A stretch of DNA of 64,000 bases from NCBI GenBank assembly GCA_947177405.1, contig CAMWUJ010000001.1, forward strand, positions 41,673 to 105,672. Direction: 5' to 3'. Below, piece by piece: positions 1 to 8,218 of the stretch (within the stretch, counting starts at the first letter, position 1; every line of letters begins with the position of its first letter). The notes under the pieces were generated by a model. It was not told where the DNA came from. It was given only the letters and a program-made list of their open reading frames with translations, and searched no databases. Origin of the DNA: an uncultured Porphyromonadaceae bacterium (GTDB taxonomy: Bacteria; Bacteroidota; Bacteroidia; Bacteroidales; Muribaculaceae). Made by a program: the position numbers and the translations under genes.

Positions 1-128
1 CATGATCCCTGAAGCTTCGACTGTAGGTCTGACCCGGAAGGCTCGTCTTTATCATCCTTACATGATGATACTGTCATAACAAGCAATGCCACAAACAGCA
101 TCGCAAACATTGAATGAATTCTTTTCAT
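1..128 (-). CDS. N-terminus of a lipoprotein (partial)
   Basis: Too short for the ORF track. Read leftward from an ATG at 126-128 it begins MKRIHSMFAMLFVALLVM and then has a lipobox ending VSSC, followed by an acidic, charged KDDKDEPSG stretch. This is the standard Bacteroidetes exported lipoprotein start, in which the residues after the Cys often direct surface display. The gene runs off the left edge, so its function is not visible. It lies 43 nt downstream of the 172-1161 gene on the same strand and is probably the last visible member of that secreted-protein cassette. Confidence 0.7.
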   Translation of the reverse strand, partial: MKRIHSMFAMLFVALLVMTVSSCKDDKDEPSGSDLQSKLQGS

Positions 129-171
129 AAAACCTCGTATTTAAAAATTAATAAATGATTCAAGTTGAAAC

Positions 172-1161
172 TTAAAATAAATGGAATGGCACAACAAATT
201 GTGCTTTCGAACGCATAAAATACTGCGCCTCAGGCTTTGACATATCAACAGAATATATTTTATACACTACAAATTGAGGATCCTGGGGGTCTCCGTATAA
301 GGCACTCTGAAACGATGAGGCTCCCCCTTGAGAGAAATCTTCAGTAGATGTCAGTGCATATACTTTGAATTTGAATTTACCGTTATGCTCCTTCGCCTGA
401 TGTCTGATAATCTTCTCCCACTTCACATTCTTTCCTTTGAATTTCAATACCTCTCCTGAATAATTAACTTTCGTGTCAAGAAGTCGCGACAAATTGGCCA
501 TTTCCACCACCGACGGCACATACCATCCAGGTCCCCACTTGTCAAGAGCTGTCTGGACAGGATACATTTCCGCCCCATATTTGGGATGAGCGGACTGGAA
601 GTAACGCAGCTTCTGAAGGTTGGCGTAACCGTTGGTCTTATCATTAGTGCCGAGAGGCATACTTTTATCTCCGTTGAATATGGATCCCCATCCATTTTGC
701 CCGCTTGTCCTGACAGGCACCTCCTTATGCCCGACAATACGTCCATGACGTCCATCGGGAGTGGTCATGACTACTATTCCCTCCACTCCGTTCTCATTAT
801 ACCAATCACCGACATGATAAACTTTGGAGGCCGGAGGAAACGAGGAGAAATCCGGCTCCGTACTCACATGATGGTATTTCCCGTTCACTATATAATCCAC
901 CTTCGGGATTTCTGAATTTGCAACCGATTCCTTAGTAGGAATAATCTCCTCAGTGCTGTTGTCATATTTGATTTTGAAAACCTTTTCAATTGAAATTTCC
1001 CTGTCGAAATTTTCTCCCGTCTTTCTGAATAGTATTTTGTCGGGATGAACCTCCTTCACCGTGCCCTTCATACCGGAAGCGTCGCGCATCACAATCTCAT
1101 CCGCGCAGATGATGCCTGCGCCGCTGAGAAACGCCAGTATTAAGAATATTATTTTTTTCAT
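172..1161 (-). CDS. Secreted protein with C-terminal lectin-like/DUF1566-like domain
   Basis: The track ORF begins at codon 1215, but the convincing start is MKKIIFLILAFLSG at 1161, a clean signal peptide. That ATG overlaps the TGA of the upstream gene (ATGA), which implies translational coupling. After the signal comes a short all-beta domain (IVMRDASGMKGTVKEV...KVFKIKYDN) also present in the upstream protein. The C-terminal half has a GDWYNENGVEGIVV and GPGWYVPSVVEMANL pattern reminiscent of DUF1566/FISUMP-type beta domains (family resemblance only). It is probably exported to the periplasm or cell surface. The role is unknown. A shared N-terminal module in two coupled genes suggests common localisation or assembly. 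Confidence 0.65.
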   Translation of the reverse strand: MKKIIFLILAFLSGAGIICADEIVMRDASGMKGTVKEVHPDKILFRKTGENFDREISIEKVFKIKYDNSTEEIIPTKESVANSEIPKVDYIVNGKYHHVSTEPDFSSFPPASKVYHVGDWYNENGVEGIVVMTTPDGRHGRIVGHKEVPVRTSGQNGWGSIFNGDKSMPLGTNDKTNGYANLQKLRYFQSAHPKYGAEMYPVQTALDKWGPGWYVPSVVEMANLSRLLDTKVNYSGEVLKFKGKNVKWEKIIRHQAKEHNGKFKFKVYALTSTEDFSQGGASSFQSALYGDPQDPQFVVYKIYSVDMSKPEAQYFMRSKAQFVVPFHLF

Positions 1162-2084
1162 AGCTTGCCCAATCTTATTCCTATCGTTCCACCTACAGTT
1201 ATAGTCGGACTCCATGAAAGACCGTCACCTTTAAAAGCATTCGTGAAATCAAAGCCCAATTGAAGTCCTATATCCAAAACTCCGAGACTTGCTCCGAAAT
1301 AGAGTTTTTCAGGACAGCGTAGCAGATTTAATGCATCGTCTGTTTTCTTGCTATTCAGTGTGCTGCGTAAAAGGAGATCGAAAGAAGCTGTGGCCCCAAA
1401 CATAAAATATTCCGTCTTATACCAATATCCGAAAGGCACACCGATGTAAGTTCCGTTCAATGCAGGCCATTCTACATCTTTCGGCTTCTTGCCTGTGTAC
1501 ATCGCCAGATCGCCCTGAAGCCATGTAAATCCGAGTCCTACACTCCAGGCCGTGTCATTGCCACTCGCAAAAAGACAGTGAAGGTCTATATTGGCAGCGA
1601 ATCCGCCCCAGTCTATCTCTATATTCCCGGATCCGCTTCCGGTGCTTTGATAGCCCAACGTTGCACGGGGCATAAATGTAAAATCGGCGAAACGGCGCTT
1701 CTCCTGCGGTGGATCCACTACAACTCCACTCATAGTTTGCTGAGCCACACCGCTCAAGGTGGACTGATTTGAAGAAGGAGTCTCCGCAGTGCCCGAGGAT
1801 TGTACATTTCCCGAGCCGGTAGTGGAATCGGATGAGGAATCCAAGTGATTGATCACTTCCCTTTCCCCATTGTCAAATTCAATATAGAAAACCTTTTCAC
1901 GAGGCACCACATATTTGGGACCCGTAAGATTGGATGCCTTTTGATAGGTGATCTCTTTTTCTCCGATAGTCACTACTTTTGCCGCGATTTCTTCTCCGGA
2001 GGTAAGACATATCACATCTCCCATTGCTGCTGCCGGAATGAAGAGAGAGAGCGTCATGATACCATAACCCAATGTTCGTTTCAT
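1158..2084 (-). CDS. Secreted/outer-membrane beta-barrel-like protein
   Basis: 308 aa. Residues 1-23 are a signal peptide (MKRTLGYGIMTLSLFIPAAA). Residues about 24-75 are a small beta domain (VICLTSGEEIAAKVV...KVFYIEFDNGE) shared with the downstream gene. Then comes a Ser/Thr/Gly-rich linker and a C-terminal region of alternating hydrophobic/aromatic strands (FADFTFMPRATLGYQ, WSVGLGFTWLQGD, YIGVPFGYWY) typical of an eight-strand outer-membrane porin-like barrel. No specific family was recognised. First gene of the leftward cassette, preceded by the structured leader RNA and promoter listed separately. Confidence 0.65.
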   Translation of the reverse strand: MKRTLGYGIMTLSLFIPAAAMGDVICLTSGEEIAAKVVTIGEKEITYQKASNLTGPKYVVPREKVFYIEFDNGEREVINHLDSSSDSTTGSGNVQSSGTAETPSSNQSTLSGVAQQTMSGVVVDPPQEKRRFADFTFMPRATLGYQSTGSGSGNIEIDWGGFAANIDLHCLFASGNDTAWSVGLGFTWLQGDLAMYTGKKPKDVEWPALNGTYIGVPFGYWYKTEYFMFGATASFDLLLRSTLNSKKTDDALNLLRCPEKLYFGASLGVLDIGLQLGFDFTNAFKGDGLSWSPTITVGGTIGIRLGKL

Positions 2085-2134
2085 AAAGATTTCTCATGTC
2101 TTCCCCGCTCTCTGAAAAAGACTTTTTAGAATAT

Positions 2135-2287
2135 AAAAAATGCGTGAGAGCCTTACTTATCGTCCATTCTCCTATCAGAGGTCTTCGCATTACCTTCTCA
2201 GTAAAAACGGACAGATTCGCAGAAGTCTCACGCAGTATATGCCGGCTTCGCCGATGGTTAATATCCAAAAGAATATAAACCATCGGC
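2135..2287 (-). ncRNA. Structured leader RNA element, copy A
   Basis: On the minus strand, in order: a hairpin (GCCGATGGTT / AACCATCGGC, 2250-2287); the left half of an outer stem, TGCGTGAG (2227-2234); a 10-bp second stem (GTCCGTTTTT at 2203-2212 with GAGAATGGAC at 2162-2171); a small third stem AGGT/ACCT inside it; the right half of the outer stem, CTCACGCA (2141-2148); and a run of six U. The U-tract ends 50 nt before the ATG of the 1158-2084 gene. The same layout with different but still pairing bases occurs at 46835-46966 and 57896-58033, so pairing is conserved while sequence is not. Either an attenuator leader or a small RNA with its own terminator. Not named because no family could be checked. 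Confidence 0.75.
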
Positions 2288-2462
2288 TGATGCTGCATAG
2301 CTACATCAACATCCACTGTCGGTCTTTTCCTTAACTGAGAATTAGAAAGTTGCGAAGTTCCTGATCGGAAGGAAAAGCGTCGAGTAAACGCATTTATACA
2401 ATATGTCTGCCGACCAGCCCGCTCCTCCTTGTCAAAGACTTCTGCGTTTTGGCCTGCATCCG

Positions 2463-2493
2463 CAAATTTAATACTTTTTCTTTATTCCTCAAA
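2463..2493 (-). promoter_or_regulatory. Promoter for the leader RNA/secreted cassette
   Basis: On the minus strand TAAATTTG (2463-2470) is preceded by TTTG (2490-2493) with 19 nt between, matching the Bacteroidetes -33/-7 promoter. Transcription would begin near 2453-2456, giving roughly 315 nt before the U-tract of copy A and about 370 nt before the start codon. Confidence 0.7.
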
Positions 2494-2888
2494 TTATTAT
2501 ATCAATTTTTTAAAATGACTTGTATCAGGTATAAAAACAATGACGCCACGAAATTTCACAATCTCACGGCGCCTTGTGATTTTTTAGACTCGCCTACTTT
2601 CACAAGCAAACTGCAATCCTACTAAACCACTAACTTACAAATTTTATATCACTATTACTTAAAAGATTTTTGACTTGCCATCTTATATGAAACCGTAAGT
2701 CCACGGTTTTATCCATTGCAAAATTATAAAATTTCGAAACTCCCTGCAATAGTTTGCAGTGGATTTTTACTATTTTTTTATTATTAAAAATTAATTTTAT
2801 CAGGATTGTGCAATATCTTTTTACAAACAAAATTTCATTCGCTGCAATACCCCTGTCCCCGATACATTTCAAAAAAATTTACATTTCT
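2494..2888. other. AT-rich intergenic stretch, no gene seen
   Basis: The track ORFs here (2630-2872, part of 2894-3118) have no protein-like composition and sit in very AT-rich DNA between two divergent promoters. I see no repeat or RNA structure strong enough to report. Confidence 0.6.
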
Positions 2889-2920
2889 TTTGGCTATCTC
2901 ATCTTTATATTATAACTTTG
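2889..2920 (+). promoter_or_regulatory. Promoter of the aminopeptidase gene
   Basis: TTTG (2889-2892), 20 nt spacer, TAACTTTG (2913-2920). It overlaps the first codon of the longer track ORF (2918), which shows that the true start must lie downstream, at 3023. Confidence 0.75.
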
Positions 2921-3022
2921 ATAGACGGCTCTCAACCGGCGCCGGGACACCTTCCCTTTCCTCAAGCCCGAAAGCCGCCTGAGAACCACCGTTACCTTGA
3001 AATTATAATAATCCAAATAACG

Positions 3023-4819
3023 ATGACAAACAAACATTTCGATTATCTCACCGCTCTTAGAAAGGTGATGAAAGAAAAGGGGATCGACTGCGTGATCATA
3101 TCGGGCACCGACCCCCATCAGAGTGAACTACCACCCGCCCACTGGAGAGGAAGGGAATGGATCACCGGTTTTGAATCCGGCAACGGCACCAACGGCACTG
3201 CTGTAGTGCTCGCCGACGAGGCATATTGCTGGACTGATTCCCGTTATTTCATCCAGGCAGAAGATCAGCTCAAAGGATCCGGTTTTAAAATGATGAAGGA
3301 GGATGGTCCCGACGCAGTGGATCTGATCGACTGGGTGACCGAGAAAATGAACGCCGGACAGACTGTGGCTATCGACGGCATGACCTTCTCCGTGAGCTAT
3401 GCGCAACGCCTCCAGCAGGAGCTAACCGATAACAACATAAAGTTCAACGATAACTTTCCGCAATTCGACTATATATATCCCGATCGTCCGGAACGTCCCA
3501 AGAATAAACTTTTTATCCACGACGAAAAGATCGTAGGCGAGACCGTTGACGAAAAAGTCGCAGATGTGATGAAAGAGGTAAAAGGGGAACTGGCCAACGC
3601 CATCATGCTCTCCGCTCTCGACGACATAGCATGGGTCACCAATCTGCGCACAGCCAACGACATCGCTTTCTCCCCCATCTTCGTGTCTTATCTTTATCTC
3701 GACGACAACCGCCGCGTGCTTTTCATCGATGCTGAGAAAATCACCAAGGAAGTGGCCGACCATCTAGCTAAATATAACTTCGAGGTGAAGCCATACGACA
3801 GTGTGCTCGACTTCGCCGCCTCTCTTCCCAAGGAGACCCGCCTCCTAATCGATCCGATGAAGACGTCGCGTGGTCTCTACGATCATATAGGCTGCACACC
3901 GGTATTCGGAGGCGCAGGAGTGGCAAAGCTCAAGAGCATCAAGAACGCCACCATGCTCGCTAATCTTGAGACCGCAATGGAGAAAGATGGTGTGGCTCTC
4001 ACCAAATTCTTCATGATGGTGGAGAAGGAATACCCAAGCGGCAAACTCACTGAAATGGAATTGGGAAAACGCCTCCGCGCTTTCCGTCTTGCCGACCCCT
4101 CCTGTGTGGATGAGAGTTTTGCGCCTATCTTGGGTTGGAATGCGCATGGTGCAATCGTGCATTACGAAGCCACCGAAGCCACCGACGTGGCAATTGTGGG
4201 AGACGGTCTCCTTCTTGTGGATTCGGGAGGTCAATACACTTTCGGCACCACCGATATCACGCGCACCATCGCCTTAGGCACTCCTACCGACGAGCAGAAG
4301 CACGATTTCACATTGGTGATGAAGGGACACATCAATCTCTCCACCGCAATCTTCCCTGCCGGCACACGCGGTGACCAGCTCGATGCTTTCGCACGCATCT
4401 TCCTTTGGAAAGAGGGTAAAGCCTATTATCATGGCACAGGCCATGGCGTGGGTTTCTTCATCAACTGCCATGAAGGTCCCCAGAACATCCGTCTGAATCA
4501 TAACCCCACTCCCCTTGAGCCCGGAATGATCACCAGCAACGAGCCCGGTCTCTATCTTGAAGGCCGTTACGGAATCCGTTGTGAGAATCTGATCGTGACC
4601 GAACCGGCTATGGAGACTGAATTCGGGAAATTCTACAGATTCAATGAGATGACTCTATTCCCCTTCGATCTATCGCTTTTCGAGACGTCAATAATGACAG
4701 ATGAGGAAATCGACTGGCTCAACGCTTACCACAAGAAGGTATATGACCGTCTCTCACCCCTCCTCGACCCCGAGGAGCAGGCATGGCTCGCAGCTAAAAC
4801 CCAACCTCTGAAAAGATAA
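3023..4819 (+). CDS. pepP: Xaa-Pro aminopeptidase (M24B, long form)
   Basis: 598 aa from MTNKHFDYLTALRKVM. The track start at 2918 is rejected because it lies in the promoter. Two creatinase-like N-terminal domains are followed by an M24 catalytic domain and a C-terminal extension, as in the about 600-residue cytosolic aminopeptidase P group. Metal ligands are visible in order: two Asp in LLVDSGGQYTFGTTDITRT, His in HGTGHGVGFF, Glu in TSNEPGLYLE and Glu in GIRCENLIV. It removes N-terminal residues preceding proline, probably in peptide turnover. Followed 4 nt later by the carbonic-anhydrase-like gene. Confidence 0.93.
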   Translation: MTNKHFDYLTALRKVMKEKGIDCVIISGTDPHQSELPPAHWRGREWITGFESGNGTNGTAVVLADEAYCWTDSRYFIQAEDQLKGSGFKMMKEDGPDAVDLIDWVTEKMNAGQTVAIDGMTFSVSYAQRLQQELTDNNIKFNDNFPQFDYIYPDRPERPKNKLFIHDEKIVGETVDEKVADVMKEVKGELANAIMLSALDDIAWVTNLRTANDIAFSPIFVSYLYLDDNRRVLFIDAEKITKEVADHLAKYNFEVKPYDSVLDFAASLPKETRLLIDPMKTSRGLYDHIGCTPVFGGAGVAKLKSIKNATMLANLETAMEKDGVALTKFFMMVEKEYPSGKLTEMELGKRLRAFRLADPSCVDESFAPILGWNAHGAIVHYEATEATDVAIVGDGLLLVDSGGQYTFGTTDITRTIALGTPTDEQKHDFTLVMKGHINLSTAIFPAGTRGDQLDAFARIFLWKEGKAYYHGTGHGVGFFINCHEGPQNIRLNHNPTPLEPGMITSNEPGLYLEGRYGIRCENLIVTEPAMETEFGKFYRFNEMTLFPFDLSLFETSIMTDEEIDWLNAYHKKVYDRLSPLLDPEEQAWLAAKTQPLKR

Positions 4820-4823
4820 CAAA

Positions 4824-5375
4824 ATGGCAATAATAAGAAGCGTAAGGGGCTTCCGCCCCAAAATCGGCAAGGATTGTTTCCTTGCCGACAACGCCTGCAT
4901 CATAGGCGATGTAGTGATGGGCGACGAATGTAGCGTATGGTTCGGCACGGTGCTTCGCGGTGATGTGAATTCCATCCGCATAGGCAATGGAGTCAATATC
5001 CAGGACGGCAGCGTGCTCCACACCCTATATCAGAAATCCACAATCGAAATAGGCGACCATGTGAGCATAGGCCACAACGTGGTGATTCACGGTGCTCATA
5101 TCCGCGACTACGCCCTCATCGGGATGGGGGCCGTGGTGATGGACGACGCCGAGGTGGGAGAAGGCGCTCTGGTGGCCGCCGGATCGGTGGTACTGAGCCG
5201 CACCAAGATCGGGCCCCACGAGATGTGGGCCGGTGCTCCGGCCAAATTCGTAAAGATGGTGGAGCCGGAGAAAGCAAAAGAGATGAATCAGAAAATAGCG
5301 CGAAACTACCTGATGTATTCCCGGTGGTACACCGAAGGAGAGGAAGCCGAACGCTACAAAAACTACGAGGATTAG
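4824..5375 (+). CDS. Gamma-carbonic anhydrase family hexapeptide protein
   Basis: 183 aa left-handed beta-helix protein of the YrdA/CaiE group. Hexapeptide repeats run through residues about 10-140 (IIGDVVMGDECSVWFG, VSIGHNVVIHGAHI, ALIGMGAVVMDDAEV). The three histidines expected to bind Zn or Fe between trimer subunits are present (SVLHT, SIGHN, VIHGA). The family includes carbonic anhydrases and proteins without shown activity, so enzymatic function is unproven. Probably co-transcribed with pepP. Confidence 0.9.
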   Translation: MAIIRSVRGFRPKIGKDCFLADNACIIGDVVMGDECSVWFGTVLRGDVNSIRIGNGVNIQDGSVLHTLYQKSTIEIGDHVSIGHNVVIHGAHIRDYALIGMGAVVMDDAEVGEGALVAAGSVVLSRTKIGPHEMWAGAPAKFVKMVEPEKAKEMNQKIARNYLMYSRWYTEGEEAERYKNYED

Positions 5376-5434
5376 CCTTCCCGAACGCAATTTTATATAA
5401 AAAGAGGATTTTTTTCGCTAAAATTGTTAAAAAA

Positions 5435-5466
5435 TTTTGTCAGAATCAGAAGATTATATAATTTTG
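5435..5466 (+). promoter_or_regulatory. Promoter of rpsU
   Basis: TTTTG (5435-5439), 19 nt spacer, TAATTTTG (5459-5466). The transcript would carry a leader of about 80 nt before the rpsU ATG at 5555. Confidence 0.75.
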
Positions 5467-5554
5467 CAAAGAAATAGCCGCCAACGCGCCGATGTGCGTT
5501 GTGGCGCAACGAGATCAAATAAGAATTAAAAACTTAAAAATTAATAACATTCAC

Positions 5555-5746
5555 ATGATTATCGTACCAGTAAAAGAAGGCGAAAACATCGAGAAAGCGC
5601 TTAAGAAATTCAAACGTAAATTCGAAAGAACCGGCATTGTAAAAGAACTTCGCAGCCGTCAGGCTTTCGAGAAGCCTTCGGTGACCAACCGCAAGAAGAT
5701 GATCAAGGCCATTTACGTTCAGCAGCTTCGTCAGGCAGAGCAGTAA
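5555..5746 (+). CDS. rpsU: Small ribosomal subunit protein bS21
   Basis: 63 aa, MIIVPVKEGENIEKALKKFKRK and a basic C-terminus, the normal length and composition of S21. The track extends upstream to 5492 without a good start; the ATG at 5555 opens the conserved sequence. bS21 sits at the 30S platform near the anti-Shine-Dalgarno end of 16S rRNA and is thought to help hide it in Bacteroidetes, which fits the lack of Shine-Dalgarno sites here. It has its own promoter and terminator; xerC and hpf follow, a common Bacteroidales arrangement. Confidence 0.97.
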   Translation: MIIVPVKEGENIEKALKKFKRKFERTGIVKELRSRQAFEKPSVTNRKKMIKAIYVQQLRQAEQ

Positions 5747-5771
5747 GCCTCTTTTCATCATAGATATATCT

Positions 5772-5810
5772 ATCCGGTGCATCATTGCAATAATGTATGC
5801 GCCGGATTTT
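5772..5810 (+). terminator. Rho-independent terminator after rpsU
   Basis: The stem ATCCGGTGCATCATT / AATGTATGCGCCGGAT with a short loop is followed by TTTT. It also contains the ATG at 5793 proposed by the track for xerC, which argues for the later xerC start. Confidence 0.8.
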
Positions 5811-5825
5811 CATTTAGGCGTTGAA

Positions 5826-6752
5826 ATGATACATTCCCGTTTCCGTCAATATCTGTCGCTGGAGCTCAACAGGAGTCGTCTCACTGTGGAGGCATATATG
5901 CGCGACATTGATCAGTTTGAAAGCTGGATCACTTCCGGTGCCACGGAGCGGTTTGATCCGGCGTCGGTAACTCTCTCCGATATCCGTGCGTGGCTCGCCT
6001 CCATAGGGCGATCCGACTCCCCCTCTACACTCCGGAGAAAGACCCAGAGCCTGCGGTCTTTCTTCAGATGGATGCTCAAGGAGGGGATAGTGGCCTCCAA
6101 TCCCGCAGCCGATGTCACGCTTGCAAAAAAAGGGAAACACCTGCCGGAGTTTGTGAGGGAAAGCGAGATGGAGGAAATCCTGTCGCTTCCCGAAGGGAAT
6201 GATTACAGGAGCGTGCGCGACCGCCTCATCCTTACCATCCTTTATTCCACAGGCATCCGTCAGGCGGAACTTCTGGCGCTTCGCGATTCCGACATATCTT
6301 TCTCCGCCAAGGAAGCCAAGGTGACCGGTAAACGTAACAAGCAGAGGATAATCCCACTCCCCTCCCGTCTCCTTGATGAAATAAAAAGATGGCAGGAGAT
6401 AAGAAACCGACGCCACCCTGATCTTAAATCACCGGTGCCTCTTTTCCCCGGAGAGAAAGGACCTCTGAGCAAGATGACATTATATAAGATTGTCAAAAAC
6501 GGATTGGCATCCACATCCTCTGCAGCCAAGTCTCCTCACGTGCTCCGTCACACATTCGCCACCTCCATGCTCAATCACGGGGCCAACCTTGACATGGTGA
6601 AGGAGATGCTCGGGCATGCGTCGCTGACCACAACGGAGATCTACACCCATCTATCTTTCGACCAGCTCAAGAAGAACTATGCACAGGCACATCCCAGAGC
6701 AAGGGACACAAGCAAAGGGGGAAAGCAGGAAGAGGGGGCGGCCACGAAATAA
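5826..6752 (+). CDS. xerC: Tyrosine recombinase XerC
   Basis: 308 aa from MIHSRFRQYLSLELNRSRL. The track start (5793) lies inside the rpsU terminator. An N-terminal SAM-like core-binding domain (about 1-90) is followed by the catalytic domain with Arg in TGIRQAELLAL, HxxR in HVLRHTFATSM, His in LGHASLTTTEIYTH and the Tyr of EIYTH. With XerD it resolves chromosome dimers at dif. The position between rpsU and hpf marks it as the housekeeping copy rather than a phage or switch recombinase. It is also the nearest recombinase to the inverted-repeat promoter at 10.7-10.9 kb, although nothing in the sequence connects them. Confidence 0.92.
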   Translation: MIHSRFRQYLSLELNRSRLTVEAYMRDIDQFESWITSGATERFDPASVTLSDIRAWLASIGRSDSPSTLRRKTQSLRSFFRWMLKEGIVASNPAADVTLAKKGKHLPEFVRESEMEEILSLPEGNDYRSVRDRLILTILYSTGIRQAELLALRDSDISFSAKEAKVTGKRNKQRIIPLPSRLLDEIKRWQEIRNRRHPDLKSPVPLFPGEKGPLSKMTLYKIVKNGLASTSSAAKSPHVLRHTFATSMLNHGANLDMVKEMLGHASLTTTEIYTHLSFDQLKKNYAQAHPRARDTSKGGKQEEGAATK

Positions 6753-6824
6753 ATAGGGAAAGAATTAGACATCCTTCCCCTAAATATGTTAATGGAGTCT
6801 TAACAATTTTACCTTTATTATTGT

Positions 6825-6832
6825 TATCTTTG
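6825..6832 (+). promoter_or_regulatory. Likely hpf promoter (-7 element)
   Basis: TATCTTTG 25 nt before the hpf ATG matches the Bacteroidetes -7 consensus. The upstream -33 box is weak (TTTTA). It allows growth-phase control of hpf apart from xerC. Confidence 0.55.
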
Positions 6833-6857
6833 TAGAAACCCTTAAAACTGAATAATT

Positions 6858-7151
6858 ATGGAAGCGACAATCAAAGCCATTCATTTCGATATCTCCGAAA
6901 ACCTCGTCTCCTTCATCAATAAAAAAATCAACAAGTTGACCCGCAGGTATGAAAACATCACGGATGCAGAAGTGAATCTTACTCTGGTCAAGCCGGAATC
7001 GGCCAAAAATAAAGAGGCCGGAATAAAGCTCATCCTCCCCGGCACACCCGATCTCTTCGCCTCCAAGACAGCGGACACATTCGAAGAAGCAATCGACCTC
7101 TCCTTAGATGCCCTCGAAAAGCAACTTGAAAAGGAGAAAGCAAAAAAATAA
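6858..7151 (+). CDS. hpf: Ribosome hibernation promoting factor (short form)
   Basis: 97 aa, single HPF/RaiA domain: MEATIKAIHFDISENLVSFINKKINKLTRRYENITDAEV, later EEAIDLSLDALEKQLEK. The short length lacks the C-terminal dimerisation domain of long HPF. It binds the 30S decoding region and preserves inactive ribosomes in stationary phase. The order rpsU-xerC-hpf is usual in Bacteroidales, but the tRNA-tuf block that often follows is absent; mltG starts 3 nt later. Confidence 0.92.
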   Translation: MEATIKAIHFDISENLVSFINKKINKLTRRYENITDAEVNLTLVKPESAKNKEAGIKLILPGTPDLFASKTADTFEEAIDLSLDALEKQLEKEKAKK

Positions 7152-7153
7152 AA

Positions 7154-8203
7154 ATGACACCACGCAAGAACGTGAAGAAAAAAACGGAAGTCCCCGGAAG
7201 GAAAATATATATCCTTTCGGGGCTTGCCATTGCCTTGATAGCTCTGATGATATGGGGATTTCCTTATGTTATGGCGCAGACTCCCCGAGAAGCCCTTATA
7301 CGCATCCCGGCCACTGCCAACCAAAAAACCCTCACCGACTCTCTCTCCAAATATTATGGTGACAAATTCGCTTCCAAAGTGATAGGAATCTCACGGTTTC
7401 CCAAAGACAGTGTGGGTCTCCGCCACGGATCCTACCTAATTCCCGAGGGTTCGAATCCTTTGTCGGTAAGCCGTCGCCTCACGCATGGAGCCCAGACTCC
7501 TGTAACGGTGACAATCAATGGATTCCGTTCGCTGGATAACCTCATCCAGCGCATAAGCGCAAAGCTTGATTTTCCCGCCGACTCCCTTCGTGCCGTTCTT
7601 GCCGACAGCACTGTAATGGCGGAATATGGGTTGCGCCCCGAACAGGCGCTCGCACTCTTTGCCGACGACTCCTATCAGCTCTATTGGACAGCCTCACCGC
7701 GTGAGGTGGTGAAAAAGATAGGAAGCAACTATCTCTCCATCTGGAATAAAGAAAGAAAAGATAAAGCCGCCGCTCTTGGTCTCACTCCTGCCGAAGTGAT
7801 GATAATTTGCTCTATCACCGACGAGGAGACCAATGCAAAAGCTGAGAAAGGCACCATAGGTCGGCTATATATCAACCGACTCAGAAAAGGGATGAAGCTC
7901 CAGTCGGATCCCACGGTGAGGTTTGCTCTTAATGATTTCACCATACGCCGTGTGAAAGGAGAACACCTGAAAGCCGATTCTCCCTATAACACCTATCGCT
8001 ATGCCGGACTCCCGCCGGGACCGATCCGCACCACCGGGAAAGCCACCATCGACTCCGTGCTCAATAGCGATCCTAATGATTATATCTTCATGTGTGCCAA
8101 AGAGGATTTCTCGGGCACCCATAATTTCGCCGTTACCTTCGAGGAGCATCAGGAGAATGCTCGCAGATACCAGAAAGCTCTTGACGAAAGAGGGATAAAA
8201 TAA
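7154..8203 (+). CDS. mltG: Endolytic peptidoglycan transglycosylase MltG
   Basis: 349 aa YceG family. A short cytosolic N-terminus, one membrane helix (IYILSGLAIALIALMIWGF) and a periplasmic domain. The catalytic-site region reads VMIICSITDEETNAKAE, where most relatives have an ASIVEKET-type motif, so the Glu pair is kept but the context differs. Downstream conserved blocks GRLYINRLRKGMKLQSDPTV and SPYNTYRYAGLPPGPI are intact. It cleaves nascent glycan strands and sets strand length at the inner membrane. The ATG lies 3 nt after hpf, so the two are likely co-transcribed. Confidence 0.9.
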   Translation: MTPRKNVKKKTEVPGRKIYILSGLAIALIALMIWGFPYVMAQTPREALIRIPATANQKTLTDSLSKYYGDKFASKVIGISRFPKDSVGLRHGSYLIPEGSNPLSVSRRLTHGAQTPVTVTINGFRSLDNLIQRISAKLDFPADSLRAVLADSTVMAEYGLRPEQALALFADDSYQLYWTASPREVVKKIGSNYLSIWNKERKDKAAALGLTPAEVMIICSITDEETNAKAEKGTIGRLYINRLRKGMKLQSDPTVRFALNDFTIRRVKGEHLKADSPYNTYRYAGLPPGPIRTTGKATIDSVLNSDPNDYIFMCAKEDFSGTHNFAVTFEEHQENARRYQKALDERGIK

Positions 8204-8218
8204 ATCTGAATGATCTGA

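Noticed and set aside
2918-3022. N-terminal extension of the aminopeptidase ORF
   Set aside because: It overlaps the -7 promoter element and lacks family similarity; the ATG at 3023 opens the conserved protein.
5793-5825. Earlier ATG for xerC
   Set aside because: It lies within the stem of the rpsU terminator; ATG 5826 fits XerC length.
5826-6752. xerC as the dedicated recombinase of the capsule switch
   Set aside because: Its rpsU-xerC-hpf context marks a housekeeping XerC; switch recombinases in Bacteroides are usually separate genes.
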